From Valencia hispanica (taxonomy: Eukaryota > Chordata > Actinopteri > Cyprinodontiformes > Valenciidae): a DNA stretch of 64,000 nt. Below, piece after piece: positions 23,160 to 35,447 of the stretch; within the stretch, counting starts at the first letter, position 1, and every line of letters starts with the position of its first letter. The stretch lies in contig OY747701.1 in the NCBI GenBank assembly GCA_963556495.2, positions 41,581,001 through 41,645,000 of the forward strand, in the 5' to 3' direction. The position numbers were made by a program, and so were the translations under genes. Below the pieces are notes generated by a model. It did not search any database and was not told the DNA's origin. It saw nothing but the letters and a program-made list of their open reading frames with translations.

Positions 23160-23905
23160 CAGGTGAAAAATTAGAATATTGTGAAAAGGTTCAATAGTTT
23201 AGGCTCAAAGTGTCACACTCTAATCAGCAAATTAATCCAAAACACCTGCAAAGGGTTCCTGAGTCTTTATATGGTCTCTCAGTCTGGTTCAGAAGGAACC
23301 ACCATCATAGAGAAGACACCTGACCTGAACAAGCACAGGAAAAATCAGTGAGAGCAGAGAAGAGCACAGAAACCACAGAGAAGAGATCTGAGCACAGAGG
23401 AATGAAGCTCAAACGCAGAGGAGTTAATTTAGGTGCAAGAACACATTTGAACGCAAGAAGGAACTTTTTGAGTGTAAACAGAGTGTTTTGAGGGAGAAAA
23501 GCATAAGATCTGAGAATGAAAACAACAAATAATGCTCTGAAATTGACAAAATACGCTCTTGATTAATAGCAGGGATTTATTCCCATACACAGGCTGATAG
23601 CATCCATGCTACGCCGCATTGAGGCAGCAACTGATGCAAAAGGGGCCCAAACCAAGTACTGAGTACATATGCATGATTATACTTTTCTGAGATTTCTCTA
23701 TTTAAAATCCTTGTTTTATTGATTTCATGTAATATTCAAATTTTCTGAGATTTTTAATTTTGGGCTTTCATATAACAAATAAAGGCTTGAAATGTCTCAC
23801 TTTGCATGTAATAAGTCTATCTCATATATTAGTTTTACTTTTCAAGTTGAATGACTGAAATAAATGAACTTTTGCGCGATATTCAAATTTTCCGAGTTTC
23901 ATCTG
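23160..23905. mobile_element. Tc1-like non-autonomous element
   Basis: TA on both sides (23158-23159 and 23906-23907). The left end CAGGTGAAAAATTAGAATATTG is matched by the inverted right end, CAGATGAAACTCGGAAAATT on the opposite strand. The right part (GGCTTGAAATGTCTCACTTT) resembles a common fish Tc1 family. The 746-bp inside has no transposase frame. Confidence 0.7.
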
Positions 23906-24011
23906 TATATGGTATTACATTACATTATATATACACAAAAGGCAGAATCGTGACTTATATGCCTCAGAAAAAAAGACATATAAAACATTTGTTAAATGTT
24001 GATATTTAAAA

Positions 24012-24142
24012 TGCTGCGATGGACTGGCAACCTGTCCAGGGTGTAACCCACCTCTCGCCAAATGAATGCTGGAGATAAGCACCAGCCCCCTGCAACCCTG
24101 CAGAGGATGGACGGGTCTATATAATGGATGGATGGATGGATA
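24012..24142 (+). repeat. SINE/LINE-type 3' tail with GGAT repeat
   Basis: GGACTGGCAACCTGTCCAGG, GATAAGCACCAGCCCCCTGC and a short GGAT tail. Same family as the repeat split at 10154/12977. Confidence 0.6.
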
Positions 24143-24540
24143 TTTAAAATGTGATTACTCAATACTCTTAATGTTTATAGATGTTTATAAACTTTAACTC
24201 AAAGTGCTGGAAAAGGCCCCTTATAATCTGACAATTCGAACCGACAATATAAAAGTCATGGGCATTTGTATAAACACACACTGATGCAAACACAAACACA
24301 CCTTTACACCTGTTCTATTCTGCTCTTTGTGCATGAAATATTTAGAGCACCTAAGAAAATAATAACCGAGGACTATAACCTAATTTAAACAAAGAGTGTG
24401 ATTTACCTTGCATTATAATAAAGATTTCACAAATCAAGTAAAGGTTTCACAAAGGGATTTTCTATTCTATTCTATGTATTGCAATAAAGACCTAAAATGC
24501 TTACATTTCTCAAGGTATATGCAAACACATATGTATTAAA

Positions 24541-25762
24541 CAAAGGTGTCAAGTAAAGAAGTACAAATACTTCGTTACCTTACTTAAGTAGAAATTTTGG
24601 GTATTTATACTTTACTGAAGTAATTATCTATGGGTCTACTTTTTACTTCTACTCCTTACATTTCACACAATTATCTGTACTTTATACTCCTTACATTTTA
24701 AAAATAGCCTCGTTACTCCTGCTTCATTAAGTCTTTTATTAAGAAGACACACAAAAAACGATTTAAAAATGCACCAACTGGATAGAATTTGACACCGGTT
24801 TGATCATAATTTTAAACATCTACCATTCGGACACCCCGCTGTATGCGATCCATTGCATACTGTGCACACAGTAACCGAACATTTTCCATATTAGTCAGTT
24901 TTGTGATTTTTTTACAACGGTGACGGAAAATCTGAAGGCCACATTTTGACAGATTATAATTCACACCCCTGACCATTTGGTGCAGACACGCGGACTTTTT
25001 TAGGTTTAGATTGAAGCGCGGAGTACAATTAACTGAATCAATAAATTCATAATAAGAAGATTTCCATGAAGCCATCTGAGCATCATCTCAGACCAGGAAG
25101 CTTTGGAACGTGACTGCTACCGGTGCGGCTGGTTAATGACGCGCTTCAAAGAGCCCAGTTTTGTGCCAAACACCCGTGCGAAAGAGCGCATGCTCCGACA
25201 GTTTCTGTTGCTGAAGCGATATGAAGCTGGGTTCAGAGTCTTTCCGACTTCTGATCACTTGAATCAGAGAAATGTCCCCTGATTTGAAAACTTTGGCTGA
25301 AGCGGAGCTTTTAGTTCCAGTCTCCAGTGCGTCAGTGCAGATTCAGCCTCTAGAACAGTGGTTCCCAACATGAGGTTCTTGAGCCACAAGGAGGTCATTA
25401 GAGATTGCAATAGTCCACATTTGGTTCTGTAATGTAATTGCATTGCACTAAAATTAATACATTTTAATGGGCGTATATGCAGCTGAAACAGGTAGTGTCC
25501 CAAATGTTTCAAAATTAATATTTTTATAAAACATTTTAATAATTATGGCCTTTCTTTTTTGCGGGGGTGGCTTAAGCCTTATTCTTTAATGTCATTTCTT
25601 AAAAAACATTACTTTTACTTTTATACTTTAAGTAGTTTTGAATCAAGTACTTTTTTACTTTTACTTGAGTAAAAAACTTGACTTGATACTTTAACTTCTA
25701 CAGAAGTCTTTTTAAACCCTAGTATCTATACTTCTACTTGAGTATTCAATGTGAATACTTTA
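24541..25762. mobile_element. hAT-type element, copy 1, right terminus missing
   Basis: CAAAGGTGTCAAGTAAAGAAG through TTGACTTGATACTTTAACTT and ATGTGAATACTTT parallels the better copy at 49279-51434. The final TTGACACCTCTG of that copy is lacking here. The copy has no clear target duplication and no intact frame. It is useful as a version without the LINE insertion carried by the other copy. Confidence 0.72.
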
Positions 25763-26094
25763 TAAATTTATTTTATTAAAATACACTAATACACTAATTT
25801 ATACACTAATATAAATAAAGCTAATATGTTTTCACTGAATAAACGTCTGAAAATATCTCTTGTACGTTCATCGTATGGATTTCTGTCGTTTGTGTGTTCA
25901 AGTAATGAGATGCACTAAAGTTGGTTTTTAGAGATTGTAAAAGAATATTTGTGTTGGTGCTACAACTTTTGTGTGTGCTACAAAATCAGCAACCTCTGTA
26001 GCACCAGTGCTATATGCTAAAAAAAAGTTAACGTATAGCCCTGATTCACGCCAGTATAATCTCATACATACACAAGTATTAGCTCTCGTTCACA

Positions 26095-26318
26095 CTAGTA
26101 TTACCCCACACATATATTTATATAAACACTAAGACCTTGTGTGTGCATCCTTTTTGGTATGTGTGAGAGAAATTTCCGTGGTATATGTGTGTCATTTTAT
26201 TAATTTCGAGTATGAGAGAAAATGCTGCGAGTGGTTTATGTAGCTTTTATTGGTGTGATTGGGAGGGAAACATACATTATGTCCTATATGGCACCTCATA
26301 GTTTTCTACCTGAACCTA
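26095..26318 (-). repeat. Right long inverted arm
   Basis: Inverted partner of 22966-23157, with TTTTATTGGTGTGATTGGGA and ACATACATTATGTCCTATAT read on the + strand. Confidence 0.8.
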
Positions 26319-27470
26319 TGCAGAATGTTTATGTGCGGAAGTCAGAGAACAGTCCAATGTTCTGCAGCGCAACTTTAAAAAAGGGACAATAAAACAGAAC
26401 AGAAATGGCATCTTTCAACAGCAACAAGGTACATAACATGTTCTGCACTGAACTTTACAACTCACTTGAAACAATGTCAAGCTGAATCACCGATACTAGA
26501 GAAAAATAAGTTGACGTCCACATGACTACTAGAAGCATCCAATCAGCTCATAGTCCTTATTTTGTATAAAATGCAAGTGTCATGTTTAGTGGACGGAAGC
26601 TCTAAATAAGGCAACAACTCCAGACAGCAGAAACAGGTTTTTCTTTAAAAAAGTTTATTAGCTCATTTGCAGTGTAACATGCATCGTTGCTGGAACTCAG
26701 GAAGGTAAGTTTAGCTGGAGAGGACAGGTAAGTGGTTGGTTAAACGTCTTTGTTCTGAAGATTTTGATTTTGATGAAGCTGTGTTGGAGTGTGATTGCTT
26801 ACTTGAATCAGATGAGACTGGGAGGGTGAGTAGAAGCCAGGAGTCTGTGGATGGCTGGTGATTGTGTGATTGGTAAATTGTAATCCAGTTCTCTGTTCCT
26901 TATTGCAGGAGGTGGTCGTTGAAGGGTGGACGGACAAGCGACTTACAGTGGAGACGAGGTAAGTAGATTGTTCTGTGTTTTCCAGGGTGGAGCGGCGCAG
27001 AGGCTGACCAGGAAGGATGAGAAGGGATTTTCTCAAAAGCTGCCCATGCTGCATTCAAGGACAGCTGGTAGACTTGGCTGTCGGAATATCAAATCAACTC
27101 CAAAGTGTTTTAAGCATGTTTTACTCTCAAATATACTGTAGGCAAAGTATTATTTAAACATTTCTAAACATTAACACTGACTGTTTTCAAGTAGTGGCTA
27201 TATTGTTTTTCTACTCTGGCTATGTCTGCTTGTACTATTAAAAAAAAAAAAATCCAATCAAATCTATAGTCAGTTCTATGCTTTCAACTTTTTTAAGTTA
27301 TATAACATAGTGAAATCAAGTTAATTTCAGGAGTTGAAAGGAAGGAATTAAGGAAAATAAAAAAGGCACATTTGTATTTGTTGATCAAAGTGTACCGAAA
27401 CCGTACCAAACCTTGACTTTAAAATCCAGAATACGTACCAAACCGATTTTTGTGTAACGTTACACCCTTA

Positions 27471-30400
27471 GGGTGACAGCATCATGGTATGTGCTTTTTT
27501 TGCTACAGCCAGGAATTCAAGTTTAGACACAACTAGCTCAAATGGACATAATTGGTATCATGCAGACAAAAAGGCAATAATACCAGCCAACTATAAGGTC
27601 ATCAATGTCAGAAGTCAATTTGCTTACTCATTTTTCTGGCATTTAGGAAACAGAAATAATTTTGTTAATTCTCACTAACCTAAAAATTAAATTTGTCTTT
27701 TTTTGCGTCACCAATCAGGAAAACATTTTATGACTTTGTTTTGCAGTGTATGTAAGTATCTGCTTTTAATTGCAAGTAATTAAAACATTACTTTTTGGCT
27801 TCCAGTGACGATAAACATCCTCAGAACTTATTTACTTAGAACTTTTTCAGTGTTTCAGTAAGTGCATGCATAAAATTTGTGCTTGCTGTTTCTTTGTGCT
27901 TGCTGAAAATATTCCAATCAAAGCAAAATAAAAAAGGCTTAAGGATGCAAACGTAGAAATAATGGGTAGCTAAAAACACATGAGGGAAATACAAAAATAA
28001 AACTGCTCTTTTTGGGATGGTTAAAAGGAAGCAAAAGGAAAAAATGAACAGGAGGTGGTACAGAGGGGATTTAGAGAGGGAAGGATACGGAGGTAGGGGT
28101 GAAGGAAGACGAGGTTAGGTGAGACAGGGTCAGACGGTTGGAGGAAGCTAATGTCTTTATTTCCTAGAGAGGTGGGACCTTGCATTTACCCCTGAGGTCA
28201 TTGGTCACAGACAGGGTCACTGGGAGTGCTGTGAGTAGGGTATCTCAATACAGGGGACGGTGAGAAAATATATTTATAAGAAAAAAAAGTGGAGTGAACA
28301 AGAATAAGAGACAGAGTAAAGGCAGAATGATAGGAAAGGGAAAGAAAAGGAAGCCCTAGTTTCAGCCAAGAGGGGAATGTGCAAAGGTGGAAAGGTTGAA
28401 AGGGTGAGAAGATAAGAATACCCAAGGGAGAGAGGAAAGGGGAACACACAACCACACATGAAATAATTGTGGCGTATAGAGACTGTGTGTGTAGTTCCTG
28501 TCATATACAATAATACACCGGAGTTGATTGTAAGTGGATCTTTATCTGCATGGTGTGTCTCAAAGTTACTGTGGGCTCGTGTTAATGCATGAATGTGCTT
28601 TCCTTTGTCTCCAGAGACACAGGTATACAAGGAAGCTGACAGATAAAGACAAACTGAGAGGATCTACCACTCCTTCTCTAGAGTATTGTTAGCAGTTATC
28701 CTCTTGAACTACTTTACAAACAGCCTTCAAAATTATATTTGTCAAAAATAAAGTGTTTAAGCTTTATTTACTTTAACATGCAATTATATAATTATAATCT
28801 GATAAACACTGGCAAATGAAAGATTAAATCTGTCTTTACGGTTCCTCAAGGGTGTTAGTACATTTGCTTCCATTTAATCACCATGCTCCATGTTTTTTAT
28901 TAATAATATATATGACATAAATCGAATATAATTTCCTATTTCAAACTCTGCAAGCATTTAAGTCTTCAGTATAGTTTCTTGTGTTACTCACAATCAAACA
29001 TTAAAACACCAGTGTGTTTGTGTCTTCTGTTTCAAAGTTCAACAGTGCTTAAAGTTGCTGTCACTAGATTACTCATAATTTAATATTTAGAACGGAGCTT
29101 TTTTAGGCTTCCGCCAGTGCTATGAAGTAAATGAAATGTATTTCATTAGGAAAAAACACAGGTTAGGACCAGCAGGCATGGGATGGCAGAATAAAAGGAC
29201 ATGAACGACAAAAGACATCTGAAAACCTAAGATTTTCTCTACTGAAAGAACAGTAGCAAAACCAGGAGAAGGTATGTTATTAGGTAACTCAAACTAAGTG
29301 TCAACCAGAGTGAGAAAACAAATCTAAACTACTACAGCAGAAGAGCTAAATGTCTTTTCAAATGCAAAAAAGGACTACAAAACACTTATAACATGAAAGG
29401 TATGGAAAAGATAGCAAAACGATTTGCAAAATAAAACAAATTAGGCATAGACATCACACAAATATCACAAGACAAAATCAATTATTTCTTGGTCATTCTG
29501 ATGCAAACGTGTTTTTAAGCAAATTTATCTAAAAGTTACTTTTTTATGTTCTCACTTTAACTAATTTAAACATTGGTTGTTATTTGCAGTCATTTCACAT
29601 TATCCCAATAGTTGAATCGATACTCTTAAAATTGACTTAATCTTTTGATTTAAGTAAAATAGTTTCAGGGGCAAATGTACTAATGGCACCACTAGCATTT
29701 ACTGACTGAGGCATTTATACTGCGAGACTTGTCTATGTGATGAGACAAATGTTCTCTTTACGTTGTTCTGTGTTTATAAAAAAGTATAATATGATATGGT
29801 CATTTAATTAAATACATTTATTATTATGCTAATTATGATTAAATGTTGCACTGAGGTAAATCTTTATGCATGTTTGCTTTTAATTTATTTGTCGATAAAT
29901 ATCTCCAGTACATACCTTGTTACACAGTACCTCAAGTTTGGAAACGAAATCATGTCCAATCAAATCGACATCAGCTTTTGTTATTGGATGTCTTTAGAAG
30001 GGGCAATTTGGTAAAAAATAAAAGTTTTGTCTGAAATATTTTTTTATACATCTAAATATAAATCCGTTTTTAAATATTTCTTCTCCATCGCTTTTAAGCA
30101 CTCATTGCAGTGGCTGCAGCCTATGCTGCCTTTTAAACTTTACACTTTGGTCCAACTCTAGTTATTCCTGCCATACCTGTAGAAGAGTTGGGTTAAATGC
30201 ATCCCTTTTACTTTTTTGGGTGGCTTGCTGAACCCAACACCCACATAATATTCTTAAATTCTGAATCATCATTCATATGAGGGAAGAAAAAGTCCCAAAC
30301 TGAGAAAGAGTCACATTTTCTACACTGCATCAAGTTTACCCTAAAAATGCAAATCAAATAAAAAGGCTATTATTAACTTTGGTCAGCTGCAAAACACAGG

Positions 30401-31258
30401 TTTATCACACTACGAACAATCAGTTCATTGTGTATTTTGAGGGACCCTGTTAATCATTTAAAACATTGACTCTTATTGGTGACCTTTAAGTATAATGATA
30501 CTTTGTGATGCATTCATTAGGTTGTTAACATGACTCTTTTTCTACAGATGTTTTCAGTTTTTAAAAACATTTTCTTACAAATCTTGCTGTTGTCAATGCA
30601 TAAATCTAAATATTAGACCAATTATATCCATCATCAGAAGTTTTTTTTCTTCCATATATTCAACCCTATTCCAAGAGGGTTTGCACTTAAATGACCGAAT
30701 GACTCTGCATATTATCCTGGCTGCCAAATGACACACGATATTTGAATTCAGGTGTAAATGTCCCTCCTCTTGTTCTTTTGGTCCTGTGAACAGTGACTCA
30801 GCAGCAGCAAATACAGTTCTGATAGGAGTTTCTCTCCAAAGCCCTATTTAAGTCTCATTCAACGGTTATTTCTGGGCCTGCTCCGTGTATTGGACATCTG
30901 TTTGACAGAATGTGATTCTGTCAGCTATAAATATGAATGGCCTTTCTGCTCGGCCAGCCACGTGGATTAGCAACTCTTCCAGCTTTTCCACTACACTCAA
31001 GACACATGGCACCTCGCTCTCTCTGTGTCTCAGCTTCCCTCTCTTAGTAACTCACTCAGAAACATCAATTCTCTCCAAATATGCAAATTTGCATACACCC
31101 AATGGATGAAAGGTGTTGGGGCTGATAATAGCCACACAGAAGGAAGTTAAAAAAACAAACTAATAGTATGTTTTCTTGATTTCAGAGTTCAGAATTTGAC
31201 AGCTTCCTCTCCACACTGTTAAGGGCCATCATTATCAATGATATGACATAAAGGTTCA
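27471..31258. other. AT-rich non-coding DNA
   Basis: No gene recognised. It holds a purine-rich stretch (about 28010-28450) and a perfect 9-bp inverted repeat with a nearby TATA-like sequence (30903-30933), listed as a finding. Nothing else assignable was seen. Confidence 0.45.
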
Positions 31259-32213
31259 CAGTGAACCCCTCCTATTTGCGGTTCAGTATTCGTGGATTAA
31301 CCTATTAAAGCCTTTTTCTCTGGAGCATGTTTAAAATATTTGAAAGACAATGCAGCTTGGGAAGTAGAAATACCCATGCACAATGCTACTTGACACGCTA
31401 TTGGCTGTCGTTTGCAAAGCAGGCAATCGGAGAGTACCATTCATTTTCTTGGCCACTGATTGGCTGTATCCGAGAGCGGAAATAAGGAAAACTGTAGATA
31501 TTAGCTTCTGTGGTAGTGCCAAGATGGTTTCCATTGTGTATATTAAAACATTGTTGTATTTTTGGTGTATAAATTATTATAATAGGCAGCAATAAGTGAT
31601 TTTAGAATGAGTCTCAAATATTTGTGGATGGCTGTGGTCCCTAAAGGCCGGTTTATACTTCTGCGTCGTGTCCCTCGCGTAGGGTACGCCGTAACCGCCA
31701 TAGTCTCTGCGTAGGTCCGCAGAGGCTTAACGTGCACCTCCTCAGACCTGACGTGCAGCCCGGCGACGCGACTCAGAGACGCGGAAGTACTCCCTTGTGA
31801 TTGGTCAGTGAGATTACGTACGCACGTACCATCTACATCTCTGTCTTCTCATTTGCTTGCGTTGCAAAGTGTTCAAAAAAGGATAATTTGTTCGTCTGCT
31901 TCCACAATCTCGTTGAGACACTGCACCAAGTCGGCCGCCATCGTTGTTCCAAGGAAATACTTGCCAGAACTGAAGCAAACATAAGTAAACCATCAGAACA
32001 ACTCCGCCCTGTGGAGTTTGCCGACCGATACCAGGCTACTGCCACCTGCAGGTCTGGAAATGAAACAGCAACACGACGCTTTCAGCCCTACGCAGAAGTA
32101 TAAACACAGCAGTGGGTACGGCGGGTACGGCGGTTACGGCGTAACCTACGCGACTGACGTGACACAGAAGCATAAACCAAGCTTTACACTTGCAAATACC
32201 AGCGAGTTCACTG
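31259..32213. mobile_element. pogo/Tigger-like non-autonomous element split by a MITE
   Basis: The left end CAGTGAACCCCTCCTATTTG (31259) pairs with the right end, which reads CAGTGAACTCGCTGGTATTT on the opposite strand and ends at 32213. These CAGTGAACC-type ends resemble TcMar-Tigger/pogo elements. The sequence breaks at 31642 and resumes at 32186 because another MITE sits inside. TA follows the right end but is not present at the left flank. No transposase frame. Confidence 0.55.
31643..32185. mobile_element. Harbinger-like MITE with ~55-bp inverted repeats
   Basis: Left AAAGGCCGGTTTATACTTCT, then ACGCCGTAACCGCC, is mirrored on the right by GGCGGTTACGGCGTAACC and AAGCATAAACCAAGCTTT. The ends are flanked as T-AAAG ... 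CTTT-A, exactly like the Harbinger element at 10155-12976. An internal TACGCAGAAGTATAAAC near 32090 repeats the terminal motif, hinting at a further internal duplication. The 31801-32103 open frame has no recognisable domain. Confidence 0.65.
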
Positions 32214-33114
32214 TAGTTGTATACAACTCTTCATCATAATCAGCTGCAACTACGCTTATATTATTCTTAGCAATATTTAAACCTTTTTAGTAGTCTACAG
32301 ACCCCAGGTTTAGGACTTTTCAGTTTTTCAGAACAAACATTTTGAAAAACAGGTGGTGACAAGGGGTCTGCCGCGGTCTATGCTCTGTTCAAAGATGGTC
32401 TTTCTGTTAGGTGGCCATGATTTTATATTCTACCTTGTCAAAAGTAAATTACCGTAAGCATCAGACATTTCCTTTGTGCAAAGGATTAGCTAGGAGCCAC
32501 ACGTAACATTTAAAGTGCCCTGATTGCTGTGTTTATAAAAATACATATAATGTTTGGACTGATGTTACAGTCAGTTTGTTAGGTTCCATATCCAAAAAGT
32601 AAAAAAAGGGGCCAAGTTGAAATTCAGAATTGAAAGGCTGGAGTGCTCCTAACCAACATTTGTTCAATATCCAAAATGGCTGCTGAGAGTTTAAAACATA
32701 GTCAAACATTTGCACTTCTGACTGTTTATATTGCATTAATTGACAAAACCATACATACTCTATCATAAACATGGTGCTTTCATGTCTAGAAGTCCCAGAG
32801 AGCAGCCATTTGGCTTTTCTACCTATAAAACCCACAGGACAGCCGATGGGCTGGAAGGCTTTTAGCCAATATCCTTAATCAGCTGTGAACAGATGCTTTT
32901 TTTATGTAAACAAGGTGGGGTCATGCTGAGCCACTTCAAGGTAAGTTGTGTTTTACTTTGCCATCTTAGGGAGAAATCAACACACATGGGTTTTTTTCCT
33001 TTGTTGCTGAGATTTATTGATAAAAACGGTAAAAAACAAAACAAAAAAACAAACCAACCATTTGTACACATATTTACAAATGATAATAAAAAGTGAGTGA
33101 GTACATTTCAGCAA
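32214..33114. other. Non-coding DNA between transposons
   Basis: No gene recognised. The 3' flank of the piggyBac pseudogene lies here; TTTATT at 33010-33015 is an AATAAA on the minus strand and may be its polyadenylation signal. I did not find the piggyBac terminal repeat. Confidence 0.45.
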
Positions 33115-35312
33115 TCACTCACAATCCTGCCACTGCCATGGTATCTCCCATCTACATTTACCACATGTGTATCTGTAGCAGTGAACACATCGCACAGTGG
33201 CATGATTATTCTTGCATTGGTGTTTGACCTGACACATGGCTCTTTTTCCAGGGCTAGGTGTGGAGGGTTGTATCTGAAGCAATTGTTCTTTTCTTGCCTT
33301 CTTCGCACCCATATGAGAGTTAGCCAACTCTCTTGCAAGTTCCACCAGGATGTCCACCCGTCTTTCCTGCCTCCCGGTGCATGCTTGATACAGCACATGA
33401 GCATTCTGTGCTGCCATGTCAATCATGTTATAGAACACGGCAACTGGCCATCGCCGTGTTCCTGTGCGGACAGTGTACTCCCGCACCATCTGGTCCATCA
33501 CATCCACGCCGCACTTTGTGGTGTTGTAAAGGGTGATGGTGTTTGGCTTCCCTTTGGTGGTATTATCAGTCTGATCCATGCTGTGCAAGCTGCTAAGAAT
33601 GTAGACTGTCTTCTTCCATTTGGGCGCATACGCCGTCAGCGTGGCAGCAGTGGTTGAAAACACCTAATAAGTAAGATAAATTGTTATTTTCATAGCCCTT
33701 TTACACACATCGACACACTTGGAGGTGTTGATTCTAAAAATTAGAAACACACAAACATAGAACCACAAAAGACCTGCAACATACCTGAGTGGTGAATTCA
33801 TTGCGATCTGTGTGTCTAGCGGATTGAGGAATTTCCCGGCGAATCTTGTTGAATGTGCAGAGGATGGTGGTTTTCCGGCTAAGCAGTTTTTGCGCAAGTG
33901 ACAGCGATGTGAAGAAATTGTCCGTGGTAACATTTCTGCCCTTGTCTAGGAATGGTTCCATCAGCCTCATCACTACATTTTCGGACAGTCTCTCTCCCCA
34001 CTGGGACGACTGGGTTCTTTGCCAAGATATGGGAGGACATTCCAAATGTACTTGGATTTTAGGTTGCAACCCACCCAAAACTTGATCCCAAACTTTTCAG
34101 GTTTAGTTGCAATATACTGCAGGAAACAGCAGTGAGTCTTTGACAGGAAAGGCTGTTCATCAACGGTGATATGTAGACCAGGGTTGTAGGACATGATGTA
34201 GTTGGTGACAAATAATCCCCACATACTGGAAATTGCAACGAACTTATCAGTCTTTGCTCCATCACTGCGGGTGGACCTGTCATTAAAGCGTAGGTGCCGC
34301 ATGATGTCTTGGAAGCGGTTTCGCGGCATAGTTCCAATGATATGTGGGTTTCCCAGGTTCTCTGACCAACAGTCACTTAGTGATGGAACCTTGGTAAGCC
34401 CCTGCAAGATGACAAAGCAATAAATGCCATTTGTTCAGGGAGGTCCATGAACCAATGAGCATGCTCCGTTTGCTGTGCATGTTGAATAGTCCATTCTTGA
34501 ATGCTATGAAGCATGTCAAGAGTGATGAAACACAGGAAGCTCTGAAGGCAACTCGAGATACTTTTTCTGGCCTTAGCCGTTGGCTCTCCATCTGCGGCGT
34601 ACGATTCTATTGGGGTGAAAGGGAGACGCGTCCCCACCTGTTCTTCACGCCACACTGTGCCATCTTGCACTGTCTCTGTCAGGTCAGTCCCCAGACGAGC
34701 TCTCTTTTAGGTTGAGAAGAAGTCTCCTCATCTGCAGTGTGAACAAATTCAAATTGTTAGCAATGGGAAGGTCAAATGATATCACAAATGAATGCATAGA
34801 TACCAATAATAATTCCAGTATCTCCTCCTCTGTATCAGAATAATGTCTAAATAAAAAGATACAACTAAAGCAGAAAAATGTCTTGCACTTCAGATGGCAG
34901 TGAATGTCTTCTAATGTGCACAAACAAAAAAGTGGAAAATACAAAAAAGGATGAGTAGATATTTCTGTCACTCCACTCTTTTTTTTTTGGTATTTTCCAC
35001 TTACTGGTTTGAAATGAAATAGGAAATAATATGAAATGAAACTTAACCTGAGGACAGATCAGACAGCTCTGAGTCAGAATCCGGCTGAAGTTCTATGTCT
35101 TCTCCATCTGAGTCACAAGGGTTTACTTCACTCAGGATCACTTCCAAGGCCTGCCGAGTGGCGAGTCTTCTCTGTATTTTCTTTCCTTGGAGAGGAGGTT
35201 CGTACACCACAGAATTCTTGAGGGGACTGAAGTAGTAGGCTATGTGCAGTGAGATTTTATCCACCTCAGCACAAAAGGAATTACCTCTCATTTGAGAGCA
35301 ATCTGCATGCAA
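33115..35312 (-). pseudogene. piggyBac-type transposase with introns and frameshifts
   Basis: Minus-strand exons read about 35312-35048, 34731-33785 and 33663-33115. Splice sites are plausible (CAG/GTTAAG, CTGCAG, CAG/GTATGT, TTATTAG). The N-terminus has the basic/acidic lead KKIQRRLATRQALEVILSE. The DDE_Tnp_1_7 core shows all three expected catalytic Asp: LHITVDEQPF, NVTTDNFFTSL and KCGVDVMDQM. It ends with a Cys-rich domain (RCVHCYRYTCGKC) and a normal stop. At least three frameshifts break it, near 34700, 34400 and 33995. It would have catalysed TTAA-targeted cut-and-paste transposition. The element ends were not located. Confidence 0.88.
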
Positions 35313-35447
35313 TTAGATGTGCTACTTCATATCTGTTTACACCTGGCCAAGACCCTACATGCCAATGTGAGACATTGTCCATCAAGTTTTCTGCTTTTAG
35401 CAGCCCTCCCTCCCCCACACAAACAAACAAGCCACCAGCAACCATTC
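35313..35447. other. Spacer between piggyBac pseudogene and inverted repeats
   Basis: Nothing recognised. Confidence 0.4.

Larger units (their letters stand above)
22899..27470. mobile_element. Composite hAT-like element hosting nested insertions
   Basis: The left end AAGTGTAACGGTACA with CGGTTTGGTACG (22899-22951) is matched in inverted orientation by AACCGATTTTTGTGTAACGT and TACACCCTTA at about 27432-27470. Inside are two long inverted arms (22966-23157 and 26095-26318), a Tc1-like MITE (23160-23905), a SINE-type tail (24012-24142) and an hAT-type element (24541-25762). The rest, including 26320-27400, has no recognisable coding sequence. GGTACG-rich ends are typical of some fish hAT families. 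No clean 8-bp target duplication was seen, so the class is an inference. Confidence 0.5.

Noticed and set aside
31801..32103. A 100-codon plus-strand frame inside the Harbinger-type MITE
   Set aside because: No domain, and partly made of inverted-repeat sequence; kept only as a remark on the MITE.
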